In this document: piece after piece, positions 22,335 to 34,361 of the stretch | How positions within the stretch are numbered: the stretch's first letter is position 1 | Layout of the letters: every line of letters starts with the position of its first letter | Assembly: GCA_964016875.1 (NCBI GenBank) | Contig: OZ024722.1 | Span: 16,002,576-16,066,575, forward strand | Length of the DNA stretch: 64,000 nt | From: Fallopia convolvulus | Taxonomy: Eukaryota > Streptophyta > Magnoliopsida > Caryophyllales > Polygonaceae | Direction: 5' to 3' | The notes under the pieces: generated by a model | What the model saw: only the letters and a program-made list of their open reading frames with translations | Database searches by the model: none | Told to the model about the DNA's origin: nothing | Program-made: the position numbers and the translations under genes

Positions 22335-23675
22335 TCTAACGCGCCCACAAATAATCAAGGTTTCTTTTGGGAGGATTGGGTGGAAACTCTTTTGTTGATG
22401 GGGTTTTGGCACCATGCCGGAAATTCGTTTAGGATGTGCTCCGGCGAATCCTTTTGTCTGCCTTGGAAATTGAAATTAATCAGTGAAGGATTTAGCCAGA
22501 TTGTATTGGACTTTTGCTCTGGCAATCGCATGTCTAGCTCGTGTGTGAGAGTATGTCGATGCTGATAAGATGGATACTGATTTGATACAAAACAGCTAAT
22601 CTTGATGTCACTCTTATTTAGGTTTTTAGGCCTTGTTTGGTTCATATTTTTGATTTTATCCATATGCACCAAACGTTAGGTAAAAAGTTTATTCATTTTA
22701 AAAAGGTTAAAAAAATAAATAAAACTTTCGGAATTTGCTGATTTTTTATAAAAATATTTGTTAATCTACCGTTATACATAGCCACTCTGATAGATGAGGA
22801 AGCCAAAAAAATAGGTTTTAAACGCTTAAAAAAATCGTAACCCCACAATAATTAAAGAATAAGGAATCCGTAAAACAAGCGGTCCACAATAATTAGATTA
22901 TTTCACCCACACGATAGTAAAAAGCAGAATTTTATAAAATTAGACGGGCAGGATCAAAACTTACGTATGCTTTTATAATAGAATAGAAATAGATAGATAT
23001 ATGTTGAACATTATCGTCACAGTTCTATAAATCTAATTTACATTATCATCCTTCATATTCTAAGACAAAGAAAAATTAATCGTTGACCACTTGCTAACTC
23101 TCTCCACGCTCTCGCTAGGAATCTAAGAAAATGTCTTCAAGATTGGCCATGCTTGAGATTGAGATTGGAGTAATGAAATCATATCGCTATGTGTGCACAA
23201 TGGCCTAAATTAATACCTAGGTTACTCGCTTTAATCAAATCTTGATTAATTCTTAGACGGGTTTATCACAATTTATAGATTTTTGTAGGAAGTGAACGAG
23301 CACCTATGTTATTTGGAAATTCTAATGAGATAACGTTCTCGAAAACTCAATGTTTGTATTAAACTTTGGTAACAACCAGCAGTTGTTTTTTTTGTGTGTG
23401 TGTTTATATCATTTATGCAACAATGATCTTCTAGTACATAAGAATGGACCATAAAAGTGGACTATAGGATCTTTGTTGTCATTTCTATTACTCGAAATTC
23501 TAATAGCACCTTACAACTTTAAATACTTGATCTAGGGTGAAGAAAGAATTTTGAATTAATATTTGGACTCGTTACTTTTTTTCCGAATGCCACTCCAGAA
23601 TAATTCTAATATCATGACAACACAACAAGACGCTAGTTTGTTTATAGCACAAAGATATATCCAAGAACTTTAAAT
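22335..23675. other. Intergenic, no gene recognised
   Basis: AT-rich sequence between the predicted PHYE leader exon and the tail of the coiled-coil gene. The PHYE promoter should lie in its left part. A short GTGTGTGTG run is at 23392. Nothing else is identified. Confidence 0.4.
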
Positions 23676-25165
23676 CTAGCTTATATTGACTTCAAATGCA
23701 TACATCAATTTCATCTTTTCCTTCTTTTTTATTTCTCTTTTTATTCTTCTAGCATCTGATTCTGATAGAATATCCTCACCATCCCATCTTTTTTCTATTG
23801 AATCTACTTTAGTTTGTTTTCTGTTCATCATCATCTTTGCTGAACTTTATCTTCTCTTTCTCCTCAACATGATCACTTCCTTTGTCAATCACCTTATTGT
23901 CTTCTTCTCCTTCGACTCCTCCATCTCTGTGTTATCCTCCAAGCTCGAATGCGTAACATTCTTAGCCATGTTTGACAAATCTTCTTTCCTCATTACAACA
24001 ACCTCGTCTCCAGTGTGCCTTTTCTTCCTTGAAGCTTCAACCATGTTTTGTTCTCTGGCTCGTCTTATAACGTCTCTCCATTTCCTTCTCCTCAGTTTCC
24101 TTTGCTTGCTACTCTTCACCATTCTATTATCTTGTTCATTCAAAGAGTCGGTTTCATTGTTGTTGCTATATGCTCCTTGAACAAATCGATCCGTGTCATT
24201 AGTTGATCCCTCTGGAAGTTTTGTTTCTCCACTTGGCTTCAACTTCACAGCATCATCCGTGAAATTGACCTGTGGATTCGAAGGATCGTCGTTGCTCACT
24301 GACCAAACACTGGCTGGCTCTTCTAAGTGGCTGTTTTGATCTTCAATCTCACCTGGCTTCTGGTTTGTGGTGTCTGTGAATCTGATTTCCTCATGTGGAA
24401 TCATTTGTTGTTGCCTAAGAAGATTGATCTCGTTCCGTTTCTCCTCAAGTTGAGACTCTAATACCTTCTGCTCATCTTTGAGGGAAGAAACTAGAGACTT
24501 CACCTCCAAAAGCATGCCTTCAACATCTGACTTTTGTGCTGTGACGGAGTACAGATTCATCTTGGTTTCTTCAAGTTTCTTTTGCGCTTCATTGTTGAAT
24601 TCCCGTTGTTTCTGCAGGTTCAATTTGACAAGCTCTAGATTCAGCACTTGTAATATCATCCAAGAATACACATACATAGTTTCACATCCATGAATATGAT
24701 TCAAAATCCTCATTTCATTTCAAAATATAGCAGACATACAGATGCTAGAATAGAAAGCCAGAAGTGAAGATATGAACCAAATTTCGGTTGATCACAGCCA
24801 ATCGGCTAAAATATGCACAAATTCCTTGCTGATCGATCAGTAGTGCACACGAGTAATTGGATTCTGAAGTAACTGAATTTTTTAAACTGAAAACCCTAAT
24901 TTCAATTTCTCGTCAGAAATAGAGTTTGTTGAACGATTCATCTAGAGATCAGGAATCTGTATACCTGCAAGAGGAGGTGAAGCGAGAGCAGCTCCTGATC
25001 CTTCTCTTTCACCAGGAGAGAAAAGAGGCGTCCCTCTCGGAGCTTGTGAAGCACCATAACTCCGAGAATCGCCGCCCCGAGCGCCAGCAGCAGCATAAGC
25101 CCGTACGGCCTCCCTCCGCCGCCGTGACCTCTGTGCGCATTCCCGTTCTTGACAGGCGCGACCAT
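23676..25165 (-). CDS. Membrane-anchored coiled-coil protein of unknown function
   Basis: Exon 1 is 25165-24965 (67 codons, donor CAG|GTATAC); exon 2 starts at 24611 after the acceptor CCTGCAG and runs open to a stop at 23889, giving about 307 residues. The N-terminus is a short basic Gly/His stretch, then a hydrophobic segment (LMLLLALGAAILGVMVL, about residues 23-39), probably a signal anchor. A heptad-rich coiled coil follows (about 46-150), then an acidic/Ser-rich region and a Lys/Arg-rich patch (SKQRKLRRRKWRDVIRR). Similar proteins occur across plants, but I do not recognise an assigned function. Beyond the stop, acidic and Lys/Glu-rich coding-like sequence continues in two other frames to a stop at 23676-23678, which suggests that the C-terminus has been altered by one or two small indels. 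Confidence 0.75.
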
Positions 25166-25599
25166 ACTTCAAATCGCTATCTCCTACCGGTGCAAATCTG
25201 TTTTAAGTTAGGGTTTGTGTTTTGATTAGAAATGTCCCATTCAAAAAGGGCCTTGAACCTGCTCGATTCCTTCTCTCATGGTGCGGAAAGCATGTGAGAG
25301 GTAGCGGCGAAATCAAGCATTTTGAGTGAAGAAGAAGATGGAGAATGCGGCATGAGAGGATGGGAAACGTGCTCGCGTTGCGTGATGCCTGGTTATTCAT
25401 GGCAGCTTGGCCTTCGGATTTGCATTTGACTTCACTGTATGCAGATCGAGAAAGCAGGAAAACGGAACGCATATAATCTTACTTTTATATTTTTTAATCG
25501 TCATTAAATAATATACTTACTTTAATCACGACATTGCTTACATTATACAGTAATAAAAACTCATATTTATCTTTTAATCGTTTTATAAAATATCTAGTA
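25166..25599. other. 5' flank of the coiled-coil gene
   Basis: Holds the UTR that was also captured by the hAT element (to about 25245) and then likely promoter sequence for the minus-strand gene. No other gene is seen. Confidence 0.4.
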
Positions 25600-25921
25600 C
25601 TCCCTCCGTCCCATTTTGTTTGTCCAAAAGGACAATTCTCACACAAATTAAGAAAGTGGAATGGGAGAAAAAGTAACCAATGGGGAGAAGAGAGAGTGTA
25701 TGATGTTGATGGATAAAGATGGGAAGAAAGAGAAAGAAAAAGGAAATGACTAAAAAGTTGATTGGGGGTAGATTTTTTATTGAAAAATGTAGGTAAAAAA
25801 TGAGATTGAATAGGGGTAATATTATAAGAAAAGTTGGATATAAAAGGAAAGAAAAAAAGTTGGACAAACATTTTGGGACAACTAAAATGGAAATTGGACA
25901 AACAAAATGGGACGGAGGGAG
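25600..25921. mobile_element. Stowaway-type (Tc1/mariner) MITE
   Basis: 322 bp with perfect inverted ends of about 28 bp starting CTCCCTCCGTCCCATTTTGT. It is flanked by TA at 25598-25599 and 25922-25923. No protein is encoded; the short ORFs across the ends are shadows of the inverted repeat. Confidence 0.93.
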
Positions 25922-25923
25922 TA

Positions 25924-26704
25924 GTACATTCAAATTTTAGAAAAATTGATTACACTTTAGCTTAGTTTTAGGCTAGTCTTAGTATCCATGTCTTCTTGCA
26001 CATAAATTTATAAAATTATTATTTTATTTATTTATTTATTAAATTTTAATTAAATTGATATAAAAATAGATATTTTTAAAGAATACAAGTACATATCTTA
26101 CCTATAAAAAATTATCATTTCTAAAAATAATTATTAAAAATTGATAAAAAAAAAATAATATTTTAAAAAACTATATTTATCTTATCTTAAAAAATATCAA
26201 ATTAAAAAATAAAACCAATATATTAATTGTATTATTTAATATATAAATAAAACTAATTATAAATAATTCAATAAATTTTAATGAATTAGATTGATTTTAA
26301 AAAATGAATGATGTGTGTAAAGTCATTTTATATATTATTTTAATCTCTAATTTAGTATAAGTAAGCATTCATAATAAATTATTTTACCTATATTACATCA
26401 TTATATAATAATTTTCGTTCAGTCTTAAAGATATAGATGATAGTATCACAAAACCTTTGACTAACAAAATCTCATATTTAACTATACTTAGACTAATAAT
26501 AATAACAACTCAACTCATAACCAAGACTATTCTCCACAACTTTAATAGCATGAATTATGTGTTATTTTTCTCAACTATTCCTTTTACAATTTTACTTATA
26601 AATAAAGATTGATTTTCTCTATAATTTAATAGTCAAAATAACATATTAGTACACTTTCTTATTAAAGTCAACTTCATGAAAGTTACCTTAACAAGTCTAG
26701 TTCA
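25924..26704. other. AT-rich intergenic, nothing recognised
   Basis: Very AT-rich with poly-A/T runs. No gene, RNA or complete repeat is seen. Confidence 0.4.
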
Positions 26705-26945
26705 TTTTTTTTTGATCAAGAATAGGGCAAAGCCCGTTCAGGAGAACATGTAATAAAAGGGGCTAATAAGAGTTTAATCGGGGGAGCGCCCTACCCCCGA
26801 CATCATTTAACAAAAAATTATAGGTACCAATAGGCGGGTGTTCAAGAAAATCTGAAAATGTAGACCAAAAGGAAAAGAAGAAGCAAGTGCGACGAGGGAG
26901 TCAGCGACCAACAACTCTATTTGGGTCGTTGGCATGCAAATCAAT
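26705..26945 (-). mobile_element. Probable LINE 3' end
   Basis: On the minus strand the sequence ends in a C-rich block (GGGGGTAGGGCGCTCCCCC), then GGGCTTTGCCCTATTCTTGATC and an A-run (T-run at 26706-26714 on the plus strand). This layout is common at the 3' ends of plant LINEs. No reverse transcriptase segment remains, and no target duplication is certain. Confidence 0.5.
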
Positions 26946-27054
26946 AAATTAAAGGAAAATTTACTGTAATAATATTAATTATCTGCTTTAAACTAATAAC
27001 AATACGAATTTTATAACTCACTAAAAAGTATACGAACTATTACAATATAAATCC

Positions 27055-27648
27055 AAAGTAATATGAAGTTGAAAAATAATTTGTAATAATATCAAGTATC
27101 ACTTTAAACCAATAATAATACAAACTTAACAAATCTCACTTTTGTATCTCACTTTATAATAATATCATGGATAGATTTCGAACGAAATTTCAAAATAAAC
27201 CGAAATTCTCACGCGATAACTAGCAACCATGGATGAATTTCGAACAAATTCTCAAAATCAACACAAACACTCACAAAACAACATAAAATCTCAAAATCTC
27301 TCTCGAAATTAGCAAACATGGTTGGATTTGGATGACTTAACACTGGGCAAAGTCATCGCGATTGAAGTATTGAACCGACTTCGAATGTTAGAGAGATAGT
27401 TGTAGGTGGCCAGAGATAGGGCGGTTGGCATCGTCGTCTCTGAATGCACTAGTTTAAAGGGAGATGGACGGAGATCAAATGGGCGCGGTGACCTCATATT
27501 TTAGGTTCACTCGGTTCTAACGGTGGATTTAATAATAAAAAAAATTGAGTTTTCTTCTTCATTAAATTATATAGAGCTCATATTATTATTGGTTCAAAGT
27601 TAATACTTTGTATTATTACAAGTCATTTTTCAACTTTGTATTATTTTG
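27055..27648. repeat. Long inverted repeat unit
   Basis: The left arm 27055-27125 pairs with the reverse complement of 27577-27648 at roughly 80% identity over about 70 bp (shared AAGTTGAAAAAT, TTGTAATAATA and AACCAATAATAATA). The loop contains less AT-rich sequence at 27300-27500. It looks like a terminal-inverted-repeat element of uncertain class. Related arms occur at about 26950-27005 and 29440-29495. Confidence 0.6.
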
Positions 27649-27826
27649 ACTTAATATCGTAATCAATGCTATACTCGTTGTATGATACGAATGATTATAT
27701 GTATATAAATAACTATTTTTAATATTAAAAAAATAATTTTAATTTATATACAAATACGAGTGAAGAATCCAAAGCACAAACAATTCTCATCATAGTAGTA
27801 ACATCATTACATAAATAGGCTACTAA

Positions 27827-28782
27827 GCCTCCGTTCGGCAACGCTTATCTGGATGCTTATAAGTACCCAATTACTTATCTGAAAAAAATAATTGTCGCTT
27901 TACGTATTCGGCAAAATTTGCTTATTTGAAATAAGTTACTTATTTTCGATACTTATCTGCTGAAAAAATAACCAGCACTCCAACCTTATTTCAAATAGGA
28001 AAAATTACTCAAAATAATACTAACTTTTACCTATTAACCCAAAATAATATGAACTTTTAAATTGACTAAAAATAATATCAACTTTCATCCCACTAACTAA
28101 AAATAATACTAACTTTCATTGTATTAACTAAAAATAGTACAACAATGTTTTTTGTGAAAATTTTGACAAAATATGCAATTTGGCCATGAAATATGTTGGT
28201 TGTTCATTAATAATACCAACTTCTGTTAATGTCACAAGTTGAAATGATAATTTATATAATGTAATCTATACAATTTATATAAAAAATGGTAATTTGTATG
28301 ATGATAATGAGTAATAATCACCTCAAAATCCTAGTCATCAATATTTTTTAATGTTTAGTCAACAAAATTTTGATAGACACGCCATATGTTTTGCGAAAAT
28401 TTCCACCGAAAATGTACATCTTTGTACTATTTTTGGTTAATACAATGAAAGTTGGTTTATTTTTGGTCAATTTAAAAGTTCGTATTATTTTAAGTTAATA
28501 GGCAAAAGTTGGTATTATTTTGATTAATTTTTCCTTTCAAATAAGCTAACTTTTCTACCAAAATATAAGTAAGCGGGACCCATAAAAAACAATTTAGTAA
28601 TTTTACACCTCTTGCTTAAAATATCAGCAATTCGGTTTATCAAATATATCCCGGATAATTTTGAAAATAAACAACTCATATCAGTATTCCATATCAGCAT
28701 CCAAGATCAGCATCAACAACCATAAGTATCAGCATCAACATCAACATCAACACCGATAAGTACCGATATGCCGAGCGGAGCC
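27827..28782. mobile_element. Harbinger/Tourist-like MITE, split by a nested element
   Basis: The ends GCCTCCGTTCGGCA and (inverted) GGCTCCGCTCGGCA match at 12 of 14 bases. TAA flanks both sides (27824-27826 and 28783-28785), the target duplication of PIF/Harbinger. Without the nested insertion it is about 410 bp. Near the right end it has CATCAACATCAACATCAACA microsatellite-like sequence. No ORF. Confidence 0.82.
27998..28534. mobile_element. MULE-type MITE nested in the Harbinger MITE
   Basis: 537 bp starting GGAAAAATTACTCAAAATAA and ending with the inverted equivalent; the inverted arms extend about 70 bp or more at high identity. It is flanked by a perfect 9-bp duplication TTTCAAATA (27989-27997 and 28535-28543). 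Long inverted ends with a 9-bp duplication are typical of Mutator-like elements. Confidence 0.88.
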
Positions 28783-28785
28783 TAA

Positions 28786-30213
28786 ATTACAAATATTCAT
28801 TAACCTTGAGATTGAGATGTGAAATCAGCTCATCCAAATGAGATATCAATTTCAGCTGCATTAAATTGTGCAAAATTAAAATTTGATCTCATAATCATAC
28901 GAGCAATCAAGCAAAAAAAAATTCATGTGAGAAATAGCAATAATTAAGAAATCTCATGAAAAAGCATCAAAAAAATTAACAAATATGTGCGATCTCAAAA
29001 TAGGATTATGTTAAATAAACAAATCCATACAAAATTAATCAACACAAAATCGAAGCACATGTATCCATAATTACATTCGTAATTCAAGAAGACTCTTAAA
29101 GAATGCATGATGATCAAGAGCGAGATCTCAATGCAAGTCAATGTCTATTGGTCCACCCTAATATTAATTGGAAGTTAAGAGTAGAGAGGAAGTGTTTTGT
29201 TCATATTCTTCTTTTTATAAATTTTGATAAAGGTGGAGATGTGTGGTGGTTTCACATGAAGTGGTGAGATAAGTGGAGATTTTGGACGTAATTTATTAAA
29301 GTAGTTAAAATTTCTTTCTTTAGATTCTTAAACGTGGCTTATCTGTTTTTTTTTTTTAACAATCTTGATTTTTACTTTATACTTGTTCTATGGTACATAG
29401 ATAATTCGTATATTGTTTAGTGATTCTTAAAATGTGTACCATTATTAGTTCAAAGTGAATAGTTGGTATTATTACAAGTCATTTTTTCTAAATTAAATGA
29501 TTTATTTATGTGTTTATGAGGAAAGCCTGCGATTAAATCCTTTGACTTAGGTTCAGATTTGGAACATCCGCATATCTCTCATCTACTATTTTTTTATGTT
29601 GTTATTTTTATTTTGTATAATAATAAAATTAGTTTATAAGAATAAATATATCATATAATTATAATAAATTCTAAGTAATGGGATAATGTATAACTTATAC
29701 AAAATAATATTTTAATTGATTCATCTGTAATAATCTTACGAAGATGATTTCTTTTGGTTGAAATTAAAGGTAGGAATAGAGATGCACATGGAGACGGGGG
29801 ATTGCGAGAATCCAATCCCCGCCCCGGCTCGACCCTCTAATATTGTCCATGTCCCCTCATTTGTCCTTGAAGCCCCTGTGGTTGCACCAAATCCACAAAT
29901 GAAGCTAAGGCAATTGACGAATTCAACCTTCTATTTTCCTATAGGTTGTCTTTTCTACAATTCGGTCAGTTATGAACTTATGATAGATTATCGTGCAGAT
30001 TTGGGTGACCAAACGAGTCAATAGTGTTATTTTTGCTTCTAAAATATTTTTGAAATTATTAAATAATAATGTAAATATGTTTAAAAAATAAAATTATTTT
30101 TAAAATTAAAATTATATTAAATTTTTTAAAAAAATTATATCTACGATTCAATTGAATTGGGTTTTGAGTCAGGTTCGGACGTTCGATCATATATTATAGG
30201 ATTTAAGTCAAAA
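28786..30213. other. AT-rich intergenic
   Basis: No gene recognised. A block at 29440-29495 is the inverted counterpart of 26950-27005 and may be the outer arm of an older inverted-repeat element. The ORF at 29758-30024 has no recognisable family and no supporting signals. Confidence 0.4.
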
Positions 30214-30835
30214 TCTACTATATATATATATAAGCAGTAAGGTTTGGAGCCACCACATTGCGTCACGTCAGCTTTGTCCACATGTCGCTTCTAGAATACA
30301 CCACACCGGATTTTGCCAAATGTCGTCTTTTTCTTAAGCCATGTCATATAATTTTTGACACGTCATATGCCACATTGTATTATTTTCACCTCATCACTTA
30401 CATGTCATATTTAACTATAATGATAAAAAAAAATACTTTCCTTATAAAATATTTTATATAAATAGATAAATAGGCCTATATATTTTGATAAATATATGCT
30501 TTTTTTAATCAAAATACTTCCTTATGAGAAGTTTGGTCAAAATACTTTCCTTTTATTGCAACCCATAATTTGAAAATTTACCATAACATTTTATGAGCAT
30601 TGTATAAATTATTCTCATTATTTGAAAATTTGCCATAATATTTTATCAGCATTGTATATATTATTCTCATTATTTAAACTTAATAATCTAAATTTAATTT
30701 GTTTTATTTGATTTTAAAAAACAAAATAATTTTTATACATATTACGATCAACAATTACTTACATTAAATTTTATATTATTTTTTCATTAACATCTTTTTA
30801 TAGTTTATCTAAAAAATATCGAGTCATAGAACTAG
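30214..30835 (+). mobile_element. Possible short Helitron
   Basis: Begins TCTACTATATATATATAAGC after an A and ends GAACTAG before a T, fitting Helitron 5'-TC, 3'-CTAG and insertion between A and T. No strong 3' hairpin is visible, which weakens the call. Confidence 0.35.
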
Positions 30836-31189
30836 TAATAACAATTTTTCAAAAAAAAAATCCAACGATTCTAAATAAATATCAATTATTCTCACAAAAT
30901 ATTCTCATCAACTTCGTATGAAATATCAAATTGAACATATAACAAACAAGAAAGGATAACTCACTTTAAAAAGATGAAAATCGGTTTAAAAGTGAATTTG
31001 AGAGCATTAATTAAGCCCAAAGTCCATGCATTATGCGACTAATAACCAAAAGTTGAAACAAGTCACATATACTTCAGCAGGGCACATAGTCGGGGCCGGT
31101 CACGGGCCTGTATTTAAACGTAACAGGCCCAAGTTCATTCAACTCATTTGCAAAAATTCTTCACATACTCTCAGCCTGACGTCGGTCGG
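30836..31189. other. AT-rich flank upstream of the formiminotransferase leader
   Basis: No gene seen. The right part should hold promoter sequence for the downstream gene. Confidence 0.35.
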
Positions 31190-32255
31190 TCTAAACCCTT
31201 GGACAGGAACCGGCGAGACACAGAGAATCAGAACTCGGAAGAATTCTTCACCGGCATATCTTCTCTACCTCGTCGAAGTCAGGTTTAAACTTCGTGTAGG
31301 TTTCCCTCTCGCTCTCAATTGAATTTGATTGGTTTGAATTTGTCGTTCTCAATTGTTTTTTTTTTCTATTGTTTTCATGTCAACCGAGGAATTCGTAGTG
31401 TGGCCCGAGTAATCTTGTGGAGTGTCGGTCTTCTGCATTATTTAACTTCTGTGCACATTATTTGTTGCTAGTGTCGACATATTGCTAGAATTTGTAATCA
31501 ATTTACAGATGGTGAAAATTTGGCGAAATTTTGACTGGCCAGCTTCCAACTTAGACTCCCTTGATGAGCTATATATCAAAAGAGTTTGTTTTCCAAATGA
31601 TGCTGCTCAACCTCAAGAGAGGATATGTAGTGCTTATGGATTTTTTTTTTTGTTATGGAGTGTATTTAGTGTTGATTTTAGTTTACATCCTATTTGGTTT
31701 GCCATTTGTTTCTCCGGTGGTGTTGCTATATCGGACTTTAAAGTCTTAAAACATTTTTTGATGTGATTTTTTTTCATGCAACTTTAGTGACTGACTGGCT
31801 ATATGTATGACTTCTTGGTTTGATGTATCCTTTTTAATCATGTCTTTTGTTTCTTGGAATTGTTGATGAGTTATGTTTGTATCTTTTCTGCTTCCTATTT
31901 TGCTTCATGCTTCATTGCTCCTTGCAGTTTCTTTTTTTGTCCCCTTTTTTCAATTTACTAGTTAAGTTCGAGTCGGATGGGATTTAAGAGCAGTCGATTT
32001 TTCAAGTTCCGTCAACTTTTGACCTCTCATCCAGCTCTAATAGATAGCGGCTTAATCACGAGGTATACTAACCAACCAGAACCAGAGAGAAAATCAGGAC
32101 TGAACGACGGACTCACGAGAAAGAAATCGAATTCTTCACCGCCGACATACTTCTCTGCCTCGTCAAACTCCACAAATTGATCTCCGAAATTGTTCGGTTT
32201 GAACTTGCCGTTCTCAATTGAATTTTGTTTCCTAATAATGTCTTTATGTCATCCC
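31190..32255 (+). repeat. Duplicated leader region upstream of the formiminotransferase-like gene
   Basis: A block around GAATTCTTCACCG, ATCTTCTCTACCTCGTC and TGTCGTTCTCAATTG at about 31190-31385 recurs in diverged form at about 32050-32255. The first copy has a donor-like GTTTAAACTT after GTCAG near 31280. Either could be the 5' UTR exon of the downstream gene. The 31386-32049 interval has only weak ORFs. Confidence 0.5.
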
Positions 32256-32303
32256 TGGTTCATATTTCTCAATTGAGAAAGATCCAAAATTTCACTTGTT
32301 TTT

Positions 32304-32384
32304 TGCCGCTGGTGCCTGGCTGAGGATTCCCGGCCGCCGGTGGGGGCGGCCGCCCTCCCGCGCGCCCACCTGCCTCCGCCACTG
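32304..32384 (-). mobile_element. GC-rich hAT end fragment
   Basis: On the minus strand it starts CAGTGGCGGAGGCAGG at 32384 and continues through a GC-rich segment. This is the Tip100-like terminus again. No partner end or target duplication was found, so it is a remnant. Confidence 0.5.
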
Positions 32385-32661
32385 GTATGAATTAGGATGC
32401 ATTGATGTGAAAATCTGAAATTGCAAGTGCTCTTAAACTGCTCTTCCATTCGAATTGAAGCTTCATATAGAGCGTTGGAACCAACTGTATGATTTTGATT
32501 GACAGGGCTGATGATGTGATTCTAATAGCCAAACATATCTTGAATCCTGGTTTCTATTGTGACTTCAGTGGTCCATGAGATTAGTGTCATTCATTCTTTT
32601 CTGCTGGGCTTTGGCACTATCTTCATCAATTCTCTTTTTGATGCAGATTTTGCAAATTCAG

Positions 32662-34124
32662 ATGTCAGTAAGGAGTAAAATGTTAAACCTGATGCTCGGT
32701 TGTTGCAAAGTGTATATATCAGAGAGCAGGAATAAGGCTGCTCTTGAGACGGTTGAACGAGCTGCGAAACTATTCCCTCAAGTGGCCATCACCAATAAGT
32801 TTGAAGATGATGCTTATAATAGGGTAGTGTACACCCTTGTTTCGAAGCTGCTGCCTCTAAAGCAATCTCCTGATTTATGTTCCTTGCAAGGGGCTGCTTT
32901 TTCAATGGTTAAGGCTGCTTTAGAGGTAATCGACCTTGATAAGCATTGTGGAAGTCATCCTCGTCTTGGAATTATAGACCATGTTTGTTTCCACCCTTTG
33001 GCGGATGCTTCCATGGATCAAGTGGTTCGTATTGCCAAGTCCCTGGCCTTTGAAATTGGCTCTAATCTTTCAGGTATGTATAAAAGCTGTGGATGCCTTC
33101 TGCATTGTGATGTTGCTTGTTTTTGGACATTTCTCAGTGCTTCTGTTGTGAAATTATCTGTTGTTGAAATTAGGATGCCATTACTATTAAACTGGATTCT
33201 GTCATTTGGAACATCTGTGGATGGATTTGGACTTGCTACTGACAGCAGATGTCCCTTTATTTAGTCTTAAATTTATTGATGGCAACCTTTGTTTTTCTCA
33301 GTATTGAGTGTGTTTGGGATTTAATCATTTTTAACTAATTGCTTGTTCTTGGGTGTTGATCATTTTTATTTAGCTCAATTGAAAGTAGTCTTATTTCCTG
33401 TTTGTTTCTTCTTTGCAATAAGATAAAAGTAACTTTAAGAGCATATAAAACTGGCTATAAAAATGAAAATTAATGTTTTATCTTGAGCTTGTAGATGACT
33501 TTTGATGCTATAATTGATGTTCCTTAGTATTGATTGGAAATCTTGTGTGTAGAAAGAATATCGTTGTAACTTAGTTATTTTCTTTCTTGTAAGAAAACTA
33601 GCTTGTTCTTGTACTCAGTACCCACTTTCCTTTATGGAGCCGCCCATGAACAAGGAAGAAAGCTCGACTCCATCAGAAGAGAGCTCGGCTACTTCAAACC
33701 GAACACCGAACAAAATCTCTGGGTCGGCGGCCCACAAACAAAGGAACTGCCTCTTCAACCCGATGAAGGACCGAAAAACGTGGACCAATCAAAAGGCGTC
33801 GTTGTGGTTGGAGCAACCAAATGGGTGGACAACTATAATGTTCCGATCGTGACCTCAGACATGGCTGCAGCTCGAAGAATCGGTAAACGGGTGAGCGGGC
33901 GAGGTGGCGGGGTTGACTCCGTGCAAGCAATGGCACTTGCACATGATGAAGGTGTGATTGAGGTGGCTTGTAATTTGCTTGAGCCGAGTTCAGTTGGAGG
34001 GGAAAGAGTGCAGAGCGAAGTGGAAAGGAATGCAAGAGAGGAAGGAATGACCGTTGGAAAAGGCTACTTGACTGATTTTTCGCGGGAAAAGGTAATTCAA
34101 GCTTACTTGGAATCAGGATGTTGA
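32662..34124 (+). CDS. Formiminotransferase-domain protein (glutamate formimidoyltransferase-like)
   Basis: Exon 1 is 32662-33073 (acceptor TTTGATGCAG at about 32646 upstream) and exon 2 is 33619-34124; together 918 bp, 305 aa. Plant proteins of this kind match the N-terminal formiminotransferase domain of animal FTCD, which transfers a formimino group to tetrahydrofolate; the plant role is less clear. Visible family signatures are LMLGCCKVYISESRNKAALE at the N-terminus, SHPRLGIIDHVCFHPLAD with the conserved His, VPTFLYGAAHEQGRKL at the splice junction, GATKWVDNYNVPI, SGRGGGVDSVQAMAL and the C-terminal VGKGYLTDFSREK. The cyclodeaminase domain is absent, as usual in plants. The ATG at 32680 (MLNLML) is an alternative start. 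It ends 238 bp from the oppositely oriented small secreted-protein gene. Confidence 0.92.
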
Positions 34125-34361
34125 GTTGATATTTGTGCTAATTCGACCGTGATTTTCTTTACTCTATATAATTAGAACAAGCCAAAGTGTCGTCTCAATA
34201 TACACATTATTTCTTTGGATATAATATAGAAAGATTGATGACCTTGCATTTGGGTTTTATTTTTCTGTTCTTGATAGGTTGATGATATGGATTGATTATT
34301 CCTAATGACACGAGGCTACATCTCTACGTACATATATAACTATGCATGATATCAAGCACAA

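Noticed and set aside
23686..24180. 164-codon hydrophobic plus-strand ORF
   Set aside because: It is antisense to the Lys/Glu-rich tail of the coiled-coil gene, which produces Phe/Leu/Ser-rich shadows.
25494..25933. ORFs across the Stowaway element
   Set aside because: They are translations of the inverted repeat and poly-pyrimidine sequence.
32575..32661. Longer start for the formiminotransferase ORF with a hydrophobic N-terminus
   Set aside because: It reads across an acceptor TTTGATGCAG; the hydrophobic stretch is intron translation, not a signal peptide.
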